The notes: generated by a model not told the origin, from the letters alone. A DNA stretch of 14,641 bases from Actinomycetota bacterium (GCA_009704605.1 WLDW01000009.1:1-14641); one strand, 5' to 3'; numbered from the stretch's first letter, positions 1 to 8,136 are shown. A program made the numbers and translations.

Positions 1-682
1 AATGGGTCAACTCACACTCGCCTTAATCGAAAACGATCCTTCCTTTACCCTGCACAGCGCCTTGGGTTCTGGCAACTCCTTGAACGAAGCTATCGGTGCT
101 GATTTAGTAATTGACTTTACGAATCCGGAAGTTTCTGAGCGAGTGGTTGATTTCGCAATCGATAACAACTTGCGGCTCTTAGTTGGAACCAGCGGTTGGA
201 GTAAAGAGAAGATTGATCGGGTAAGAACCAAGATGGCTGGAACATCGGCAGTTGTTGTGATTGTTCCGAACTTTTCAATTGGTTCTGTTCTAGCCACCAA
301 GTTCGCTGCCGATGCCGCCAAGTATTTTGACGGAATCGAGATCATCGAGACTCATAACGTCACAAAGGTTGATGCACCTTCAGGCACTGCCCTTTACACC
401 ACCCTTGCAATTTCTGAGGCAAGAAAAGGTAAGCCTGCTTCCGAGCAAAATGGAGCGGTTAAGGACCCGTTGTTCAACGGAATTCCGATCAAGAGCGTTC
501 GGCTTCCAGACAAGCACGCTGAGCAGGAAGTAACTCTCACTGGCCCCGATGAGTTTCTCTACGTTCGTCACGAGGTCACATCTCACGAGGTCTATGCCAA
601 GGGCATCTTGCTGTCTATGCATAAAGCAATGAAACTTTCCGGACTCAGTGTTGGCATGCTGGATCTAATGAAAGAGAACTAG
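1..682 (+). CDS. dapB: 4-hydroxy-tetrahydrodipicolinate reductase DapB (5' partial)
   Basis: This enzyme reduces the DapA product with NAD(P)H to tetrahydrodipicolinate in the cytoplasmic diaminopimelate/lysine pathway. The window opens inside the N-terminal nucleotide-binding motif: the ATG at 2-4 is the Met of the family's G-R-M-G signature, not a start codon. About 12 residues are therefore missing upstream, and the full length would be about 238-240 aa, normal for Actinobacteria. Visible signatures are GTSGW, PNFSIG, the substrate motif KVDAPSGTA and the C-terminal L-TGPDEFLYVRHEV segment. The active-site stretch reads ETHNVTK, where the family usually has a His-His pair. The catalytic His and Lys are kept, but the second His is Asn. 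The stop TAG (680-682) lies 1 bp before the next gene, so the two are probably co-transcribed. Identity is secure. Only the Asn substitution is odd. Confidence 0.96.
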   Translation, partial: MGQLTLALIENDPSFTLHSALGSGNSLNEAIGADLVIDFTNPEVSERVVDFAIDNNLRLLVGTSGWSKEKIDRVRTKMAGTSAVVVIVPNFSIGSVLATKFAADAAKYFDGIEIIETHNVTKVDAPSGTALYTTLAISEARKGKPASEQNGAVKDPLFNGIPIKSVRLPDKHAEQEVTLTGPDEFLYVRHEVTSHEVYAKGILLSMHKAMKLSGLSVGMLDLMKEN

Positions 683-683
683 C

Positions 684-1127
684 TTGACCTCGGCAAAACT
701 TGGCGCAATTGTCATGACTGGCCTGCTGGGTGTTTATCTCACCCTGGTGGGAGAGCGCTCTTTGGCACTTGTTGCCTCGAGCGAGCCAGTTGCAGTAGCT
801 ATTGGATCTTTGATGCTCTTTCTTCCAGTCGTTGCGGCCTGGGGAATATTTCTAGAGCTTAGATTTGGTTTGAGGATTGAAAAACTGGGCGAAGTTTTAA
901 AGCAGGAGAATGCCTGGCCACGTTTTGAGTTCGAACTTCGACCAAGCGGCCGCCCAACCAAGGATTCAGCCGAGGCAATCTTTGGAAAGTATCGTGAAGC
1001 TGTTGAGGCCGACGAAACCAATTGGAGAACCTGGTTTGCGTTAGGCCTTGCTTACGACGCCGCGGGGGACAGGGCTAGAGCCCGAAAGGCGATGCGACAA
1101 GCAATCGCCCTCGGACGAACTAGCTAA
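684..1127 (+). CDS. Small membrane protein with C-terminal TPR-like repeat, dapB-linked
   Basis: This is a 147-aa protein of unknown function. Residues about 5-25 and 37-58 are hydrophobic and look like two membrane helices. A short charged stretch follows, then a C-terminal TPR-like helix pair (about residues 98-145: YREAVEAD, WRTWFALGLAYDAAGDRARA, RKAMRQAIAL). The likely topology is a hairpin in the membrane with the repeat in the cytoplasm. I recall a conserved transmembrane protein directly downstream of dapB in M. tuberculosis and other Actinobacteria, so the linkage seems old. The start chosen is TTG at 684, 1 bp after dapB, with weak AAAGAGA upstream. An in-frame ATG at 714 would shorten the first helix and is less likely. 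The stop codon interlocks tail-to-tail with the opposing DUF4395 gene. A role in envelope or peptidoglycan assembly is only a guess from location. Confidence 0.8.
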   Translation: MTSAKLGAIVMTGLLGVYLTLVGERSLALVASSEPVAVAIGSLMLFLPVVAAWGIFLELRFGLRIEKLGEVLKQENAWPRFEFELRPSGRPTKDSAEAIFGKYREAVEADETNWRTWFALGLAYDAAGDRARARKAMRQAIALGRTS

Positions 1128-1600
1128 CTCTTTGAAGGTATTACACCAATTCTTTTTAGCCCCAGGTAAATCTGGCAGCCGAGGCAGTATGCAAAAACTG
1201 CATTTAGAAACGCTGCAGTGAATGCGGCTGCCGCTGCAACTGGCAGAGCGTAGGCAACACCCAGAAGATGCAGTACCAGACCTGTTCCAGTGACAAGCAA
1301 TCCAACGAACTGCGCGAAGTGCACAGGTGTTGAGTTCTCAAGTGCTGTCGGCGGCTTTAGCGCTGGTCGAACTAGATACTTGAACACGTATGAGTAAGGG
1401 TGCTTAGCTGGCCCCACAGCGGTTCCGATTGTGAACATCGCTACTGAGAAAATCATGATTCCCAAAGCCAGATTGATAGTTTCGGCAGCAAGGCTTAGGT
1501 AAATTACCAAAACCATAAGTACTGAGGTTATTGCGGCTCCAAATCTAGGGCCTCTTGGGTCGATTCCTTTTGGTGCAGGTGTTTGGTTTGATGTGCTCAT
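1124..1600 (-). CDS. DUF4395 family integral membrane protein with CLGC motif
   Basis: This 158-aa protein matches the DUF4395 pattern: an N-terminal IDPRGPRFGA segment, RPALKPP and E-N-S-T-P-V-H-F-AQFVG in the middle, and a C-terminal helix ending LNAVFAYCLGCQIY. Four membrane helices are visible at about residues 22-38, 43-61, 96-114 and 118-142. The two cysteines, C139 and C142, form a CxxC at the end of the last helix; I know this motif to be typical of the family, whose function is unknown. Its ATG (1600-1598) overlaps the TGA of the upstream thioredoxin-like gene by 4 bp (ATGA). A good Shine-Dalgarno (GGAG, 5-nt spacer) lies inside that gene, so the two are translationally coupled. The pairing suggests, but does not prove, that CLGC exchanges electrons with the thioredoxin CSIC site, as membrane thiol carriers of the DsbB or CcdA type do. 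Confidence 0.88.
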   Translation of the reverse strand: MSTSNQTPAPKGIDPRGPRFGAAITSVLMVLVIYLSLAAETINLALGIMIFSVAMFTIGTAVGPAKHPYSYVFKYLVRPALKPPTALENSTPVHFAQFVGLLVTGTGLVLHLLGVAYALPVAAAAAFTAAFLNAVFAYCLGCQIYLGLKRIGVIPSKS

Positions 1601-2037
1601 TTGATCTCCAGTTTCGCTAGTTCTTGTTGAATGACGTTTAGTTTTGGTGCGCCACCGATGCGGGCTTGAACCTTGCCGGTTCGATCCAGAACCAAAGTGG
1701 TGGGGGTTTGCATGACGTTGAAGTGAGCCGCCAGATCCATGCGGTCTGTTAGGTCAACCTCTATATGAGTTAGATCTGGATTTTTTGACTCCAGCTCTTT
1801 GAAGTATTTGGCGGTCTGGACACAGATTGAACAAACCTCGGTGGAAAACTGCAACAAGGTTGCCTTCTTACCAAAGCTGGTAACGGGCTGGCCAGCCCTG
1901 GTTGCCTTAAGTTTGCCAAGATCTACTATTTCCCCTGAGCGCACCAGCTTGGCTCGGCCAGTTCTTGCTCGCCACCAGAATCCGGCCGCGAGGGCTACCA
2001 GCACCAGAGCTGCGATGATGGTGATTCGAAAATCCAA
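1597..2037 (-). CDS. Membrane-anchored thioredoxin-like protein (CSIC active site)
   Basis: One membrane helix (about residues 4-22) is followed by an extracytoplasmic thioredoxin fold. The fold shows beta-strand LLQFSTEVCSIC with a redox pair C69/C72, HIEVDLTD, a cis-proline motif QTPTTLVLD (P112) and RTGKVQARIGG near the end. It is probably a thiol-disulfide oxidoreductase. The active site is CSIC, lacking the Pro usual in thioredoxin (CGPC) and TlpA/ResA (CxPC) proteins, so its redox potential may differ. The start chosen is TTG at 2037-2035 (146 aa): GAGGA lies just upstream, a possible -10 (CATAAT, 2095-2100) sits behind it, and the protein then begins at the anchor helix. An in-frame GTG at 2130 would add 31 hydrophilic residues and has no Shine-Dalgarno. 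The gene leads a two-gene operon with DUF4395. Its substrate is unknown. Confidence 0.82.
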   Translation of the reverse strand: MDFRITIIAALVLVALAAGFWWRARTGRAKLVRSGEIVDLGKLKATRAGQPVTSFGKKATLLQFSTEVCSICVQTAKYFKELESKNPDLTHIEVDLTDRMDLAAHFNVMQTPTTLVLDRTGKVQARIGGAPKLNVIQQELAKLEIK

Positions 2038-2094
2038 AGCTTCCTCAATCCGTTGTTCTTTTGTACTCCTGTAGTCAACTTGGTTAGGGTTCGG

Positions 2095-2100
2095 ATTATG
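2095..2100 (-). promoter_or_regulatory. Possible -10 element for thioredoxin/DUF4395 operon
   Basis: On the minus strand this hexamer reads CATAAT, one base from TATAAT. It would place transcription start near 2088, about 50 nt before the preferred TTG start at 2037 and downstream of the alternative GTG at 2130. No convincing -35 is seen 16-18 bp further upstream, so the call is weak. It matters because it would decide between the two start codons. Confidence 0.35.
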
Positions 2101-2138
2101 CCCGATTTTTGAGAAATTTTTTGGGCTCACGAGGGGCC

Positions 2139-2166
2139 TTGCCAGCCTCCAGCACGGTTCTAGATA
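2139..2166 (+). promoter_or_regulatory. Putative thyX promoter (-35 TTGCCA, -10 TAGATA)
   Basis: TTGCCA (2139-2144) and TAGATA (2161-2166) are separated by 16 bp. Transcription would start near 2173, only about 4 nt before the thyX ATG at 2177. There is no Shine-Dalgarno in front of that ATG, so the mRNA is probably leaderless or nearly so. The spacer between thyX and the divergent thioredoxin-like gene holds nothing else I can recognise. Confidence 0.5.
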
Positions 2167-2176
2167 AGCTGGTCAA

Positions 2177-2908
2177 ATGTCCGAAGTAGTCTTTAGATCC
2201 GATGTCACGGTCGAATTAGTCCGATCCAATGCCAGTGACCAGGACGTGCTGTTTGCCGCCAGGGTTTCAACCCAGGGTGAGCAATCCCTCGAGGCGGCAA
2301 CAGCCAACAAGGACGCTGAGGCTGACTCTCGTGACCGAGGACTAATCAACTATTTGATGCGCGATCGTCACGGTTCCCCGTTTGAGCACAACTCCATGAC
2401 TTTTTACGTTCAGGCGCCAATTTTTGTATTTAGAGAATTCATGCGTCACCGAATCGCTAGCTACAACGAGGAATCAGGTCGCTACAAAGAGCTTTCTCCA
2501 GTGTTTTACATTCCAGGACCAGATCGTAACTTGGTCCAAACCGGCAAAACTGGTCACTACGAATTCTTGCCAGGATCAGCTGAACAGATTGCTTTAGTGG
2601 AGCAAGAATCTAGAACTGCTTCAATTAGCGCCTACGAGTCCTATCAGAGAATGCTCGAAGCGGGTGTTGCCAGAGAGGTAGCTCGTATAGTGCTTCCTCT
2701 AAACATTTACTCGAGCATGTATGTGACTATGAACTCTCGTGCCCTTATGAACTTTTTGAGCCTTCGGACCAAGCGCGAAGGCACTCACTTCCCATCTTTC
2801 CCACAGCGTGAAATCGAAATGTGCGCTGAGAAGATGGAAGATTTCTGGGCCAAGCTGATGCCATTTACCTACGAGACCTTCAACCAAAACGGTCGAGTAG
2901 CACCGTAA
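2177..2908 (+). CDS. thyX: Flavin-dependent thymidylate synthase ThyX
   Basis: ThyX methylates dUMP to dTMP using FAD, NADPH and methylenetetrahydrofolate, and replaces ThyA in many Actinobacteria. The protein has 243 aa, normal for the family. The diagnostic ThyX motif (RHR, seven residues, then Ser) is present as RHRIASYNEES at residues 90-100. The DRHGSPFEHN segment (63-72) and the C-terminal ARIVLPLNIYSSMYVTMNSR stretch, with the N-x-R dUMP/FAD contacts, are also present. The start is the ATG at 2177, just after a possible promoter, with no Shine-Dalgarno. The gene opens the plus-strand run and is followed 25 bp later by dapA. The order thyX-dapA-rnj is as in mycobacteria. Whether a ThyA also exists cannot be seen here. 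Confidence 0.97.
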   Translation: MSEVVFRSDVTVELVRSNASDQDVLFAARVSTQGEQSLEAATANKDAEADSRDRGLINYLMRDRHGSPFEHNSMTFYVQAPIFVFREFMRHRIASYNEESGRYKELSPVFYIPGPDRNLVQTGKTGHYEFLPGSAEQIALVEQESRTASISAYESYQRMLEAGVAREVARIVLPLNIYSSMYVTMNSRALMNFLSLRTKREGTHFPSFPQREIEMCAEKMEDFWAKLMPFTYETFNQNGRVAP

Positions 2909-2910
2909 CT

Positions 2911-2923
2911 TAGCTCTGAGCTA
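2911..2923. repeat. 13-bp palindrome at the dapA promoter
   Basis: TAGCTC-T-GAGCTA is a perfect inverted repeat with a one-base centre in the 25-bp gap between thyX and dapA. Its last two bases are the first two of the putative dapA -10 (TATGGT). It could be an operator, or chance. It is too short and lacks a T-run, so it does not look like a terminator. Confidence 0.4.
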
Positions 2924-2927
2924 TGGT
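2922..2927 (+). promoter_or_regulatory. -10 element of a leaderless dapA promoter
   Basis: TATGGT fits the actinobacterial TANNNT -10. It ends 6 nt before the dapA ATG at 2934, so transcription should start at or within 1 nt of the A of the ATG. No Shine-Dalgarno precedes the start and no clear -35 is visible. The same hexamer occurs as the putative recA -10. Confidence 0.55.
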
Positions 2928-2933
2928 TTATCC

Positions 2934-3914
2934 ATGGCTAAAACAAACCAAGGCATCTTCGGGCAAGTGCTCGTGGCTCTTGTGACGCCCATGACCCCCG
3001 AGGGTGAGGTCGACTGGGATTCTGTCGAAAAGCACATGGATTATGTGATCTCAAATGGCGCTGATGGAATTGTGGTCACTGGAACCACCGGTGAAACCAG
3101 CACACTAACGGACCCAGAAAAAATCAAACTCGTTGAAGTTGGAAAATCGGTAGCTGCGGGAAGAGCAAAGATCATTACCGGCGGTGGCTCAAACGAAACA
3201 GCACACGCCATGCAGCTTTACAAAGCAAGTGAAAAAGCTGGTGCCGATGGAGTCATGATCGTGACCCCTTATTACAACAAGCCAACCCAGGCTGGAATTT
3301 TGACTCATTTCCGCCTCATCGCGGATTCAACTGATTTGCCAGTTATCTTGTATGACATTCCAGGTAGAACCGGTGTTGCTATCTCGCAGCAAACCTTCCA
3401 TAGGGCAGCCAAGCATCCAAACATTATTGCGGTCAAAGATGCCGTGGGGGATCTAGCTCAAGCTTCGAGATTGATGAACGAAACAGACTTGATGTATTTC
3501 TCAGGCGATGATTCCAACGTTTTGCCGCACCTATCTATTGGTGCTACCGGTTTGATTGGCGTGACCGCAAACGTGGCCCCTGCTGCGTACCGAGAACTGG
3601 TTGATGCCACCAACCGCAATGATTTCAACCACGCGCTAAGCGTTCACAACGCACTCGAACCACTGCAGCGAGCCGTCATGACTCACGTGCCAGGAACTGT
3701 GGCTGCAAAGTATGTCTTGGATGGCCTAGGCATGATTTCATCAGCGCGTGTTAGATTGCCATTAGTTGGACCAGAAGATGACGAGGCTGCTCGCATTGAA
3801 GATGGAATTGAGAAAGTCGGCACTGTGCCAGGACTATCTTTTGAAAACTTTAGACCAGATAGAAACGCTGCCGCTGGCGGTGCTTTGCCGAAGGTGGCAG
3901 GCACAACCCGCTAA
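2934..3914 (+). CDS. dapA: 4-hydroxy-tetrahydrodipicolinate synthase DapA
   Basis: DapA condenses pyruvate with aspartate semialdehyde, the committed step to diaminopimelate and lysine. It is a cytoplasmic TIM-barrel protein. Visible residues are the GTTGE phosphate-like loop (50-54), the TPYYNKP tyrosines (113-114), the catalytic-triad tyrosine and carboxylate-binding arginine in LYDIPGRTG (Y140, R145), and the Schiff-base lysine K168 in IIAVKDA. At 326 aa it is about 25-30 residues longer than usual. The extra part is a C-terminal tail rich in Ala, Gly and Arg (roughly 300-326) after the last barrel helices. The ATG at 2934 sits 6 nt behind a -10 and has no Shine-Dalgarno, which suggests a leaderless mRNA. 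rnj follows 18 bp downstream. DapB and DapF of the same pathway lie at the two ends of this window. Confidence 0.97.
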   Translation: MAKTNQGIFGQVLVALVTPMTPEGEVDWDSVEKHMDYVISNGADGIVVTGTTGETSTLTDPEKIKLVEVGKSVAAGRAKIITGGGSNETAHAMQLYKASEKAGADGVMIVTPYYNKPTQAGILTHFRLIADSTDLPVILYDIPGRTGVAISQQTFHRAAKHPNIIAVKDAVGDLAQASRLMNETDLMYFSGDDSNVLPHLSIGATGLIGVTANVAPAAYRELVDATNRNDFNHALSVHNALEPLQRAVMTHVPGTVAAKYVLDGLGMISSARVRLPLVGPEDDEAARIEDGIEKVGTVPGLSFENFRPDRNAAAGGALPKVAGTTR

Positions 3915-3932
3915 AGCAAGAAAGTAGAACCT

Positions 3933-5609
3933 GTGGTTCAGACCCTGCCGTTACCGGCAAAGCTTCAAAAAGATGTCATGAGAATTATTCCACTAGGTGG
4001 AATTGGTGAGATCGGTCGCAACATGACCGTCTTCGAAATCAACGACAAGATACTCATAGTTGACTGCGGTGTGCTGTTTCCGGAAGAGAACCAGCCAGGA
4101 GTTGACGTCATCCTGCCTGACTTTGGATACCTTCGCGATCGGCTAAATGACATCGTCGGATTGGTTTTGACCCACGGTCACGAAGATCACATCGGGGGAG
4201 TGCCGTACCTACTTCGCCTAAAAGGCGATATTCCAATCATCGGTTCGGCGCTAACTTTGGCCTTTATTGAAGCCAAGGCCAAAGAGCACAAAATGAGTCT
4301 TTTCACTCACACCGTCTCCGAAGGCGATGTTGAGACAATGGGAGATTTCGAACTCGAATTCGTTGCGGTGAATCATTCGATTCCTGACGCCCTTGCGGTA
4401 GTAATTCGCTCCAAGGCTGGCACTATCTTGCACACCGGAGATTTCAAGATGGATCAAATCCCACTTGATGGCAGGCTTACCGACCTTCGAGCTTTTTCTC
4501 GTATCGGCGAGGCTGGGCTGGATTTGTTTTTGTGTGATTCAACCAACGCCGATGTTCCTGGCTTTACTCCTCTGGAAAAAGACATCGGACCAGTGTTAGA
4601 AGACGTAATTGGTCGGGCCAAAAAGCGAGTCATTGTTGCCTCTTTCTCCTCCCACGTTCATAGAGTCCAGCAGGTTATTGACGCGGCGGTTCATAACGGC
4701 CGCAAAGTTGCGCTAGTTGGAAGATCGATGGTTCGCAATATGCACATCGCCAGCGAGCTTGGTTACCTAGATGTTCCAGATGGCGCACTTATAGAACTGA
4801 AAGACGCGCTAAGCCTTGATCCAAGCCAGGTAGTTTTCATGTCCACCGGTAGCCAGGGGGAACCAATGGCGGTGCTTTCTCGTATGGTAAATCTCGAGCA
4901 CGATATTGAAATAGCTGAAGGCGACACTGTTATTTTGGCAAGCTCCCTAATTCCTGGGAACGAAAACGCGGTGTACCGAATCATTGACGGGCTCACCAAG
5001 CTTGGCGCCAATGTGATTCACAAAGGCAACGCCAAGGTTCACGTCTCAGGTCACGCCGCAGCCGGAGAGCTACTTTACGTTTACAATATCTTGAAGCCTA
5101 AAAACGTTATGCCAGTTCACGGTGAGTATCGTCACCTGATTGCTAACGCCAAGCTAGCGGAGCAAACCGGAGTCAAGCCAGAGAATATCATTTTGGCTGA
5201 GGATGGTTTTGTGATTGACCTAGCAAACGGGGTAGCCAAAGTAGTCGGAGAGGTCGAATGTGGCTTGCTATTTGTTGATGGCAAGACGGTTGGAACCATC
5301 ACCGAAGAGGATCTCAAAGATCGTCGCATTCTTGCCGAGGAGGGTTTCATATCAGTATTTGTGGTTATCGACCCACGCACTGGTTTGATTACTGCGGGTC
5401 CTGAGATTAGGGCTAGGGCCTTTGCCGAAGAAGATCACGTCTTTGATGACGTGAAACCTCAGATTGAAAAAGCACTGCTGCTGGCTGCAAGAGAGGGAAT
5501 CAAAGATATCCATCAGTTGCAGCAGGTGATTCGTCGAAGCGTTGGAGGCTGGGTTTCCAAAGCTCACCGTAGACGCCCGATGATCATCCCCGTAGTTATC
5601 CACGGCTAG
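3933..5609 (+). CDS. rnj: Ribonuclease J
   Basis: RNase J is a zinc-dependent ribonuclease of the metallo-beta-lactamase/beta-CASP family with 5'-3' exonuclease and endonuclease activity in mRNA decay and rRNA maturation. The protein has 558 aa, normal length. The metal ligands are H81, H83, D85 and H86 ([11 protein letters not shown]), H148 (VNHSIPDA), D170 (HTGDFK) and H396 ([10 protein letters not shown]). The beta-CASP domain covers about residues 215-375, with SFSSHVHR and STGSQGEP, and a C-terminal domain follows. The start is GTG at 3933. The short proline/leucine-rich N-terminus before [10 protein letters not shown] resembles that of mycobacterial RNase J, which argues against the internal ATG at 3978. 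No good Shine-Dalgarno is visible, so it may depend on dapA transcription. A TAGAAC hexamer ends 2 nt before GTG, too close to serve it as a leaderless promoter. Confidence 0.96.
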   Translation: MVQTLPLPAKLQKDVMRIIPLGGIGEIGRNMTVFEINDKILIVDCGVLFPEENQPGVDVILPDFGYLRDRLNDIVGLVLTHGHEDHIGGVPYLLRLKGDIPIIGSALTLAFIEAKAKEHKMSLFTHTVSEGDVETMGDFELEFVAVNHSIPDALAVVIRSKAGTILHTGDFKMDQIPLDGRLTDLRAFSRIGEAGLDLFLCDSTNADVPGFTPLEKDIGPVLEDVIGRAKKRVIVASFSSHVHRVQQVIDAAVHNGRKVALVGRSMVRNMHIASELGYLDVPDGALIELKDALSLDPSQVVFMSTGSQGEPMAVLSRMVNLEHDIEIAEGDTVILASSLIPGNENAVYRIIDGLTKLGANVIHKGNAKVHVSGHAAAGELLYVYNILKPKNVMPVHGEYRHLIANAKLAEQTGVKPENIILAEDGFVIDLANGVAKVVGEVECGLLFVDGKTVGTITEEDLKDRRILAEEGFISVFVVIDPRTGLITAGPEIRARAFAEEDHVFDDVKPQIEKALLLAAREGIKDIHQLQQVIRRSVGGWVSKAHRRRPMIIPVVIHG

Positions 5610-5645
5610 CCGCCTAGGTTCCGAAGGTTTTGGCCAGGCCGCTAG

Positions 5646-5651
5646 TAGTTT
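5646..5651 (+). promoter_or_regulatory. -10 element of a leaderless ftsK promoter
   Basis: TAGTTT matches TANNNT and ends 7 nt before the ftsK ATG at 5659, which puts the predicted transcription start at or next to the ATG. No Shine-Dalgarno and no clear -35 are seen in the 49-bp gap after rnj. Confidence 0.5.
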
Positions 5652-5658
5652 AAAAGTC

Positions 5659-8136
5659 ATGGCAACTCGAAAATCGACTCCTGCGTCCAAGCGCGCCACG
5701 GCCAAAACCCAGGTTCTTGGCTCGGCTAGGTCGGCAAAGCCTGAAGTTTCTATTACCACCAGGTTTTATCTGGCCCTAGCCCACGGTTTTGGTGCCACAG
5801 CCAGGGCTTTTTCCCATGAGAAGTTAGCCAAGGAAGATCGCCGCGATGGCCCACCATTTTTCATGGCGTTACTCGGTGTTCTGGGGATTGTCTTTAGCTG
5901 GTTTCTGATTCAAGAGCCTTGGTCCCAGCTTTTGCATGCCTGGACTTTTGGGATGTTATTTGGCCCGGTGGCATTTGCCTTGCCGGTAATAATGATCATT
6001 TTTGCTGTTTACCTGGCAAGGCACCCCTCAACCACTCGCGATAATTCGCGAATTGGAATTGGTTTGTTCTTGCTACTAATGGTGGCATCAGGATTTTTCC
6101 ACCTATTTAGCGCTCAGCCGCAACCAACCGATGGGGTAGTAGCTCTTAGCGAAGCTGGCGGGCTGCTTGGCTGGCTGATTGCCATACCTTTTGTTTCAAC
6201 AATCACCATCTGGGGCGCTGTTCCAGTTTTGGTGCTGTTTGGCCTGGGTTCTGTTTTGATTATGACCCGAACCGCTCCCAACAAGATCGGGGAGCGGCTG
6301 GGTGAGTTGTATGAGTACCTATTTGGTTCCGCGCTTCAGAAAAAAAGCCAAGACGATAGCGAATTGGAACTGCACGATGCCTTTGATGGCACCAAGGCTC
6401 CTTGGTGGAGAAGGTCCAAAAAAGACGACAACGCTTATGACACTGCTCTTGTTGAGGATATCGATTTAGTTGAGGGCATGCTCGAGCAGGATGAACCCGA
6501 GCAGGAATATGAGCTAGATGCAGAGCCGCTAGATCCAGAAGTCCTATTCGATGAGCCGGAGCAGGACTCAGAGCCTGTGGCACCAGTTGGCAAGACCCAA
6601 CGCGCTTACAAGCTTCCGGACCCATCTCTTCTTGGCCCAGGAACAATTCCAAAACTAAAATCTGAGGTCACTGACGAAGTCGTTGCATCGATTAGCTCGG
6701 TATTCCAAGAATTCGACATCGATGCCACCGTGACTGGTTTTTCTAGAGGGCCAACCGTTACTCGCTACGAGGTGGAGTTAGCTGCCGGAGTAAAAGTGGA
6801 GGCGGTAACAAGGCTTGCAAGCAATATTTCCTACGCGGTTGCCTCAAACGAGGTTCGAATCTTGGCTCCAATTCCTGGCAAGAGCGCCATTGGAATTGAG
6901 ATACCAAATACTGACCGTGAGACTGTTTCTTTGGGCGATGTTCTGCGCTCGCAAAATGCCAAGTTATCCGCTCATCCGCTAACTATCGGCATAGGTAAAG
7001 ATGTCGAGGGTGGCTACGTGGTGGCAAACCTCGCGAAGATGCCACACCTTTTGGTAGCTGGGGCTACCGGTGCTGGCAAGTCCAGCTTCGTAAACGCCAT
7101 GATTACCTCCATCTTGATGCGGGCAAAGCCTGCTGAGGTGAGGCTAGTTTTGATTGACCCAAAGCGGGTTGAGCTTGCGGCCTACCAGGGCGTTCCGCAT
7201 TTGATTACGCCAATAATTACTAACCCCAAAAAAGCTGCTGAAGCTTTGCAGTGGGTAGTAAAAGAGATGGACATGAGATATGACGATCTGGCATCTTTTG
7301 GCTTCAAGCACATTGATGATTTCAATAGGGCGGTAGTTGCCGGTGAACTCAGTGTCCCAGAGGGCTCAACTAGAAAGTTACAACCGTACCCATACCTCTT
7401 GGTAGTTGTTGACGAGCTAGCGGATCTAATGATCGTCGCACCGCGCGATGTTGAAGACTCGATTGTTCGAATTACCCAGCTAGCTAGAGCTTCTGGAATT
7501 CATCTAGTTTTGGCGACCCAGCGCCCATCGGTTGATGTGGTGACTGGATTGATTAAGGCAAACGTGCCTTCCCGCCTTGCCTTCTCGGTTTCATCAATTA
7601 CGGACTCCAGAGTCATCTTGGATCAAACCGGCGCTGAGAAACTAGTTGGCCAAGGTGACGCATTGTTTTCCCCAATGGGAACTAACAAACCAATTCGAGT
7701 GCAGGGAGCCTGGGTTGGCGAAGTTGAGTTACACCAGGTTGTTGCTCACGTGAAGGCTCAGATGGAGCCAGAGTATCGAGCGGATGTGGCGGTTACCGCA
7801 ACTGCACGGGTTGTCGATTCAGACATCGGTGATGACCTAGAGGTATTGCTACAGGCCACCGAATTGATTGTGAACTCGCAATTTGGTTCTACTTCTATGT
7901 TGCAGCGAAAGCTAAGAGTGGGCTTCGCAAAAGCCGGCAGGCTAATGGACCTACTGGAGTCTAGAAACATAGTTGGCCCTTCCGAAGGCTCCAAGGCTAG
8001 GGACGTTTTGGTAAAGCCCGAGGAGCTAGCCACGGTACTTGCTCAGCTGCGAGGCGATAAGCCACAGACTTTGACGGTTTCTAGCGACGACGACGAAGGC
8101 GACGAAGACGCTTGGCAGCTAACGGGTAGGCCTTGA
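5659..8136 (+). CDS. ftsK: DNA translocase FtsK
   Basis: FtsK is a septum-located, ATP-driven pump that moves the chromosome terminus and assists dimer resolution. The protein has 825 aa. A basic N-terminus precedes about four membrane helices between residues 66 and 205. An acidic linker runs from about 228 to 300 and is much shorter than in E. coli. The FtsK alpha domain follows at about 335-430. The RecA-like motor has Walker A GATGAGKS (468-475) and Walker B LLVVVDE (580-586), and contains [17 protein letters not shown]. The C-terminal gamma winged helix is at about 727-795 ([24 protein letters not shown]) and should read polar DNA motifs. The protein ends in a very acidic tail of Asp and Glu. 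The stop overlaps pgsA by 4 bp, and a likely promoter lies immediately upstream. Confidence 0.97.
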   Translation: MATRKSTPASKRATAKTQVLGSARSAKPEVSITTRFYLALAHGFGATARAFSHEKLAKEDRRDGPPFFMALLGVLGIVFSWFLIQEPWSQLLHAWTFGMLFGPVAFALPVIMIIFAVYLARHPSTTRDNSRIGIGLFLLLMVASGFFHLFSAQPQPTDGVVALSEAGGLLGWLIAIPFVSTITIWGAVPVLVLFGLGSVLIMTRTAPNKIGERLGELYEYLFGSALQKKSQDDSELELHDAFDGTKAPWWRRSKKDDNAYDTALVEDIDLVEGMLEQDEPEQEYELDAEPLDPEVLFDEPEQDSEPVAPVGKTQRAYKLPDPSLLGPGTIPKLKSEVTDEVVASISSVFQEFDIDATVTGFSRGPTVTRYEVELAAGVKVEAVTRLASNISYAVASNEVRILAPIPGKSAIGIEIPNTDRETVSLGDVLRSQNAKLSAHPLTIGIGKDVEGGYVVANLAKMPHLLVAGATGAGKSSFVNAMITSILMRAKPAEVRLVLIDPKRVELAAYQGVPHLITPIITNPKKAAEALQWVVKEMDMRYDDLASFGFKHIDDFNRAVVAGELSVPEGSTRKLQPYPYLLVVVDELADLMIVAPRDVEDSIVRITQLARASGIHLVLATQRPSVDVVTGLIKANVPSRLAFSVSSITDSRVILDQTGAEKLVGQGDALFSPMGTNKPIRVQGAWVGEVELHQVVAHVKAQMEPEYRADVAVTATARVVDSDIGDDLEVLLQATELIVNSQFGSTSMLQRKLRVGFAKAGRLMDLLESRNIVGPSEGSKARDVLVKPEELATVLAQLRGDKPQTLTVSSDDDEGDEDAWQLTGRP

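Noticed and set aside
928..937. AGTTCGAACT palindrome
   Set aside because: Within the coding sequence of the TPR membrane protein; only 10 bp and with no spacer like the LexA box.
2038..2130. GTG start at 2130 for the thioredoxin-like protein
   Set aside because: No Shine-Dalgarno, hydrophilic extra residues before the anchor helix, and a possible -10 lying inside it. Kept as an alternative only.
4345..4365. TCGAAC followed by ATTCGT in rnj, resembling a LexA box
   Set aside because: The right half matches poorly and the site is deep inside a coding region.
5603..5612. CGGCTAGCCG palindrome at the rnj stop as a terminator
   Set aside because: The self-complementary sequence has no loop and no following T-run, so it cannot act as an intrinsic terminator hairpin.
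5352..5759. Long minus-strand open frame across the rnj-ftsK junction, and other antisense frames
   Set aside because: They mirror real coding regions, show no family motifs, and have no promoter or Shine-Dalgarno support.
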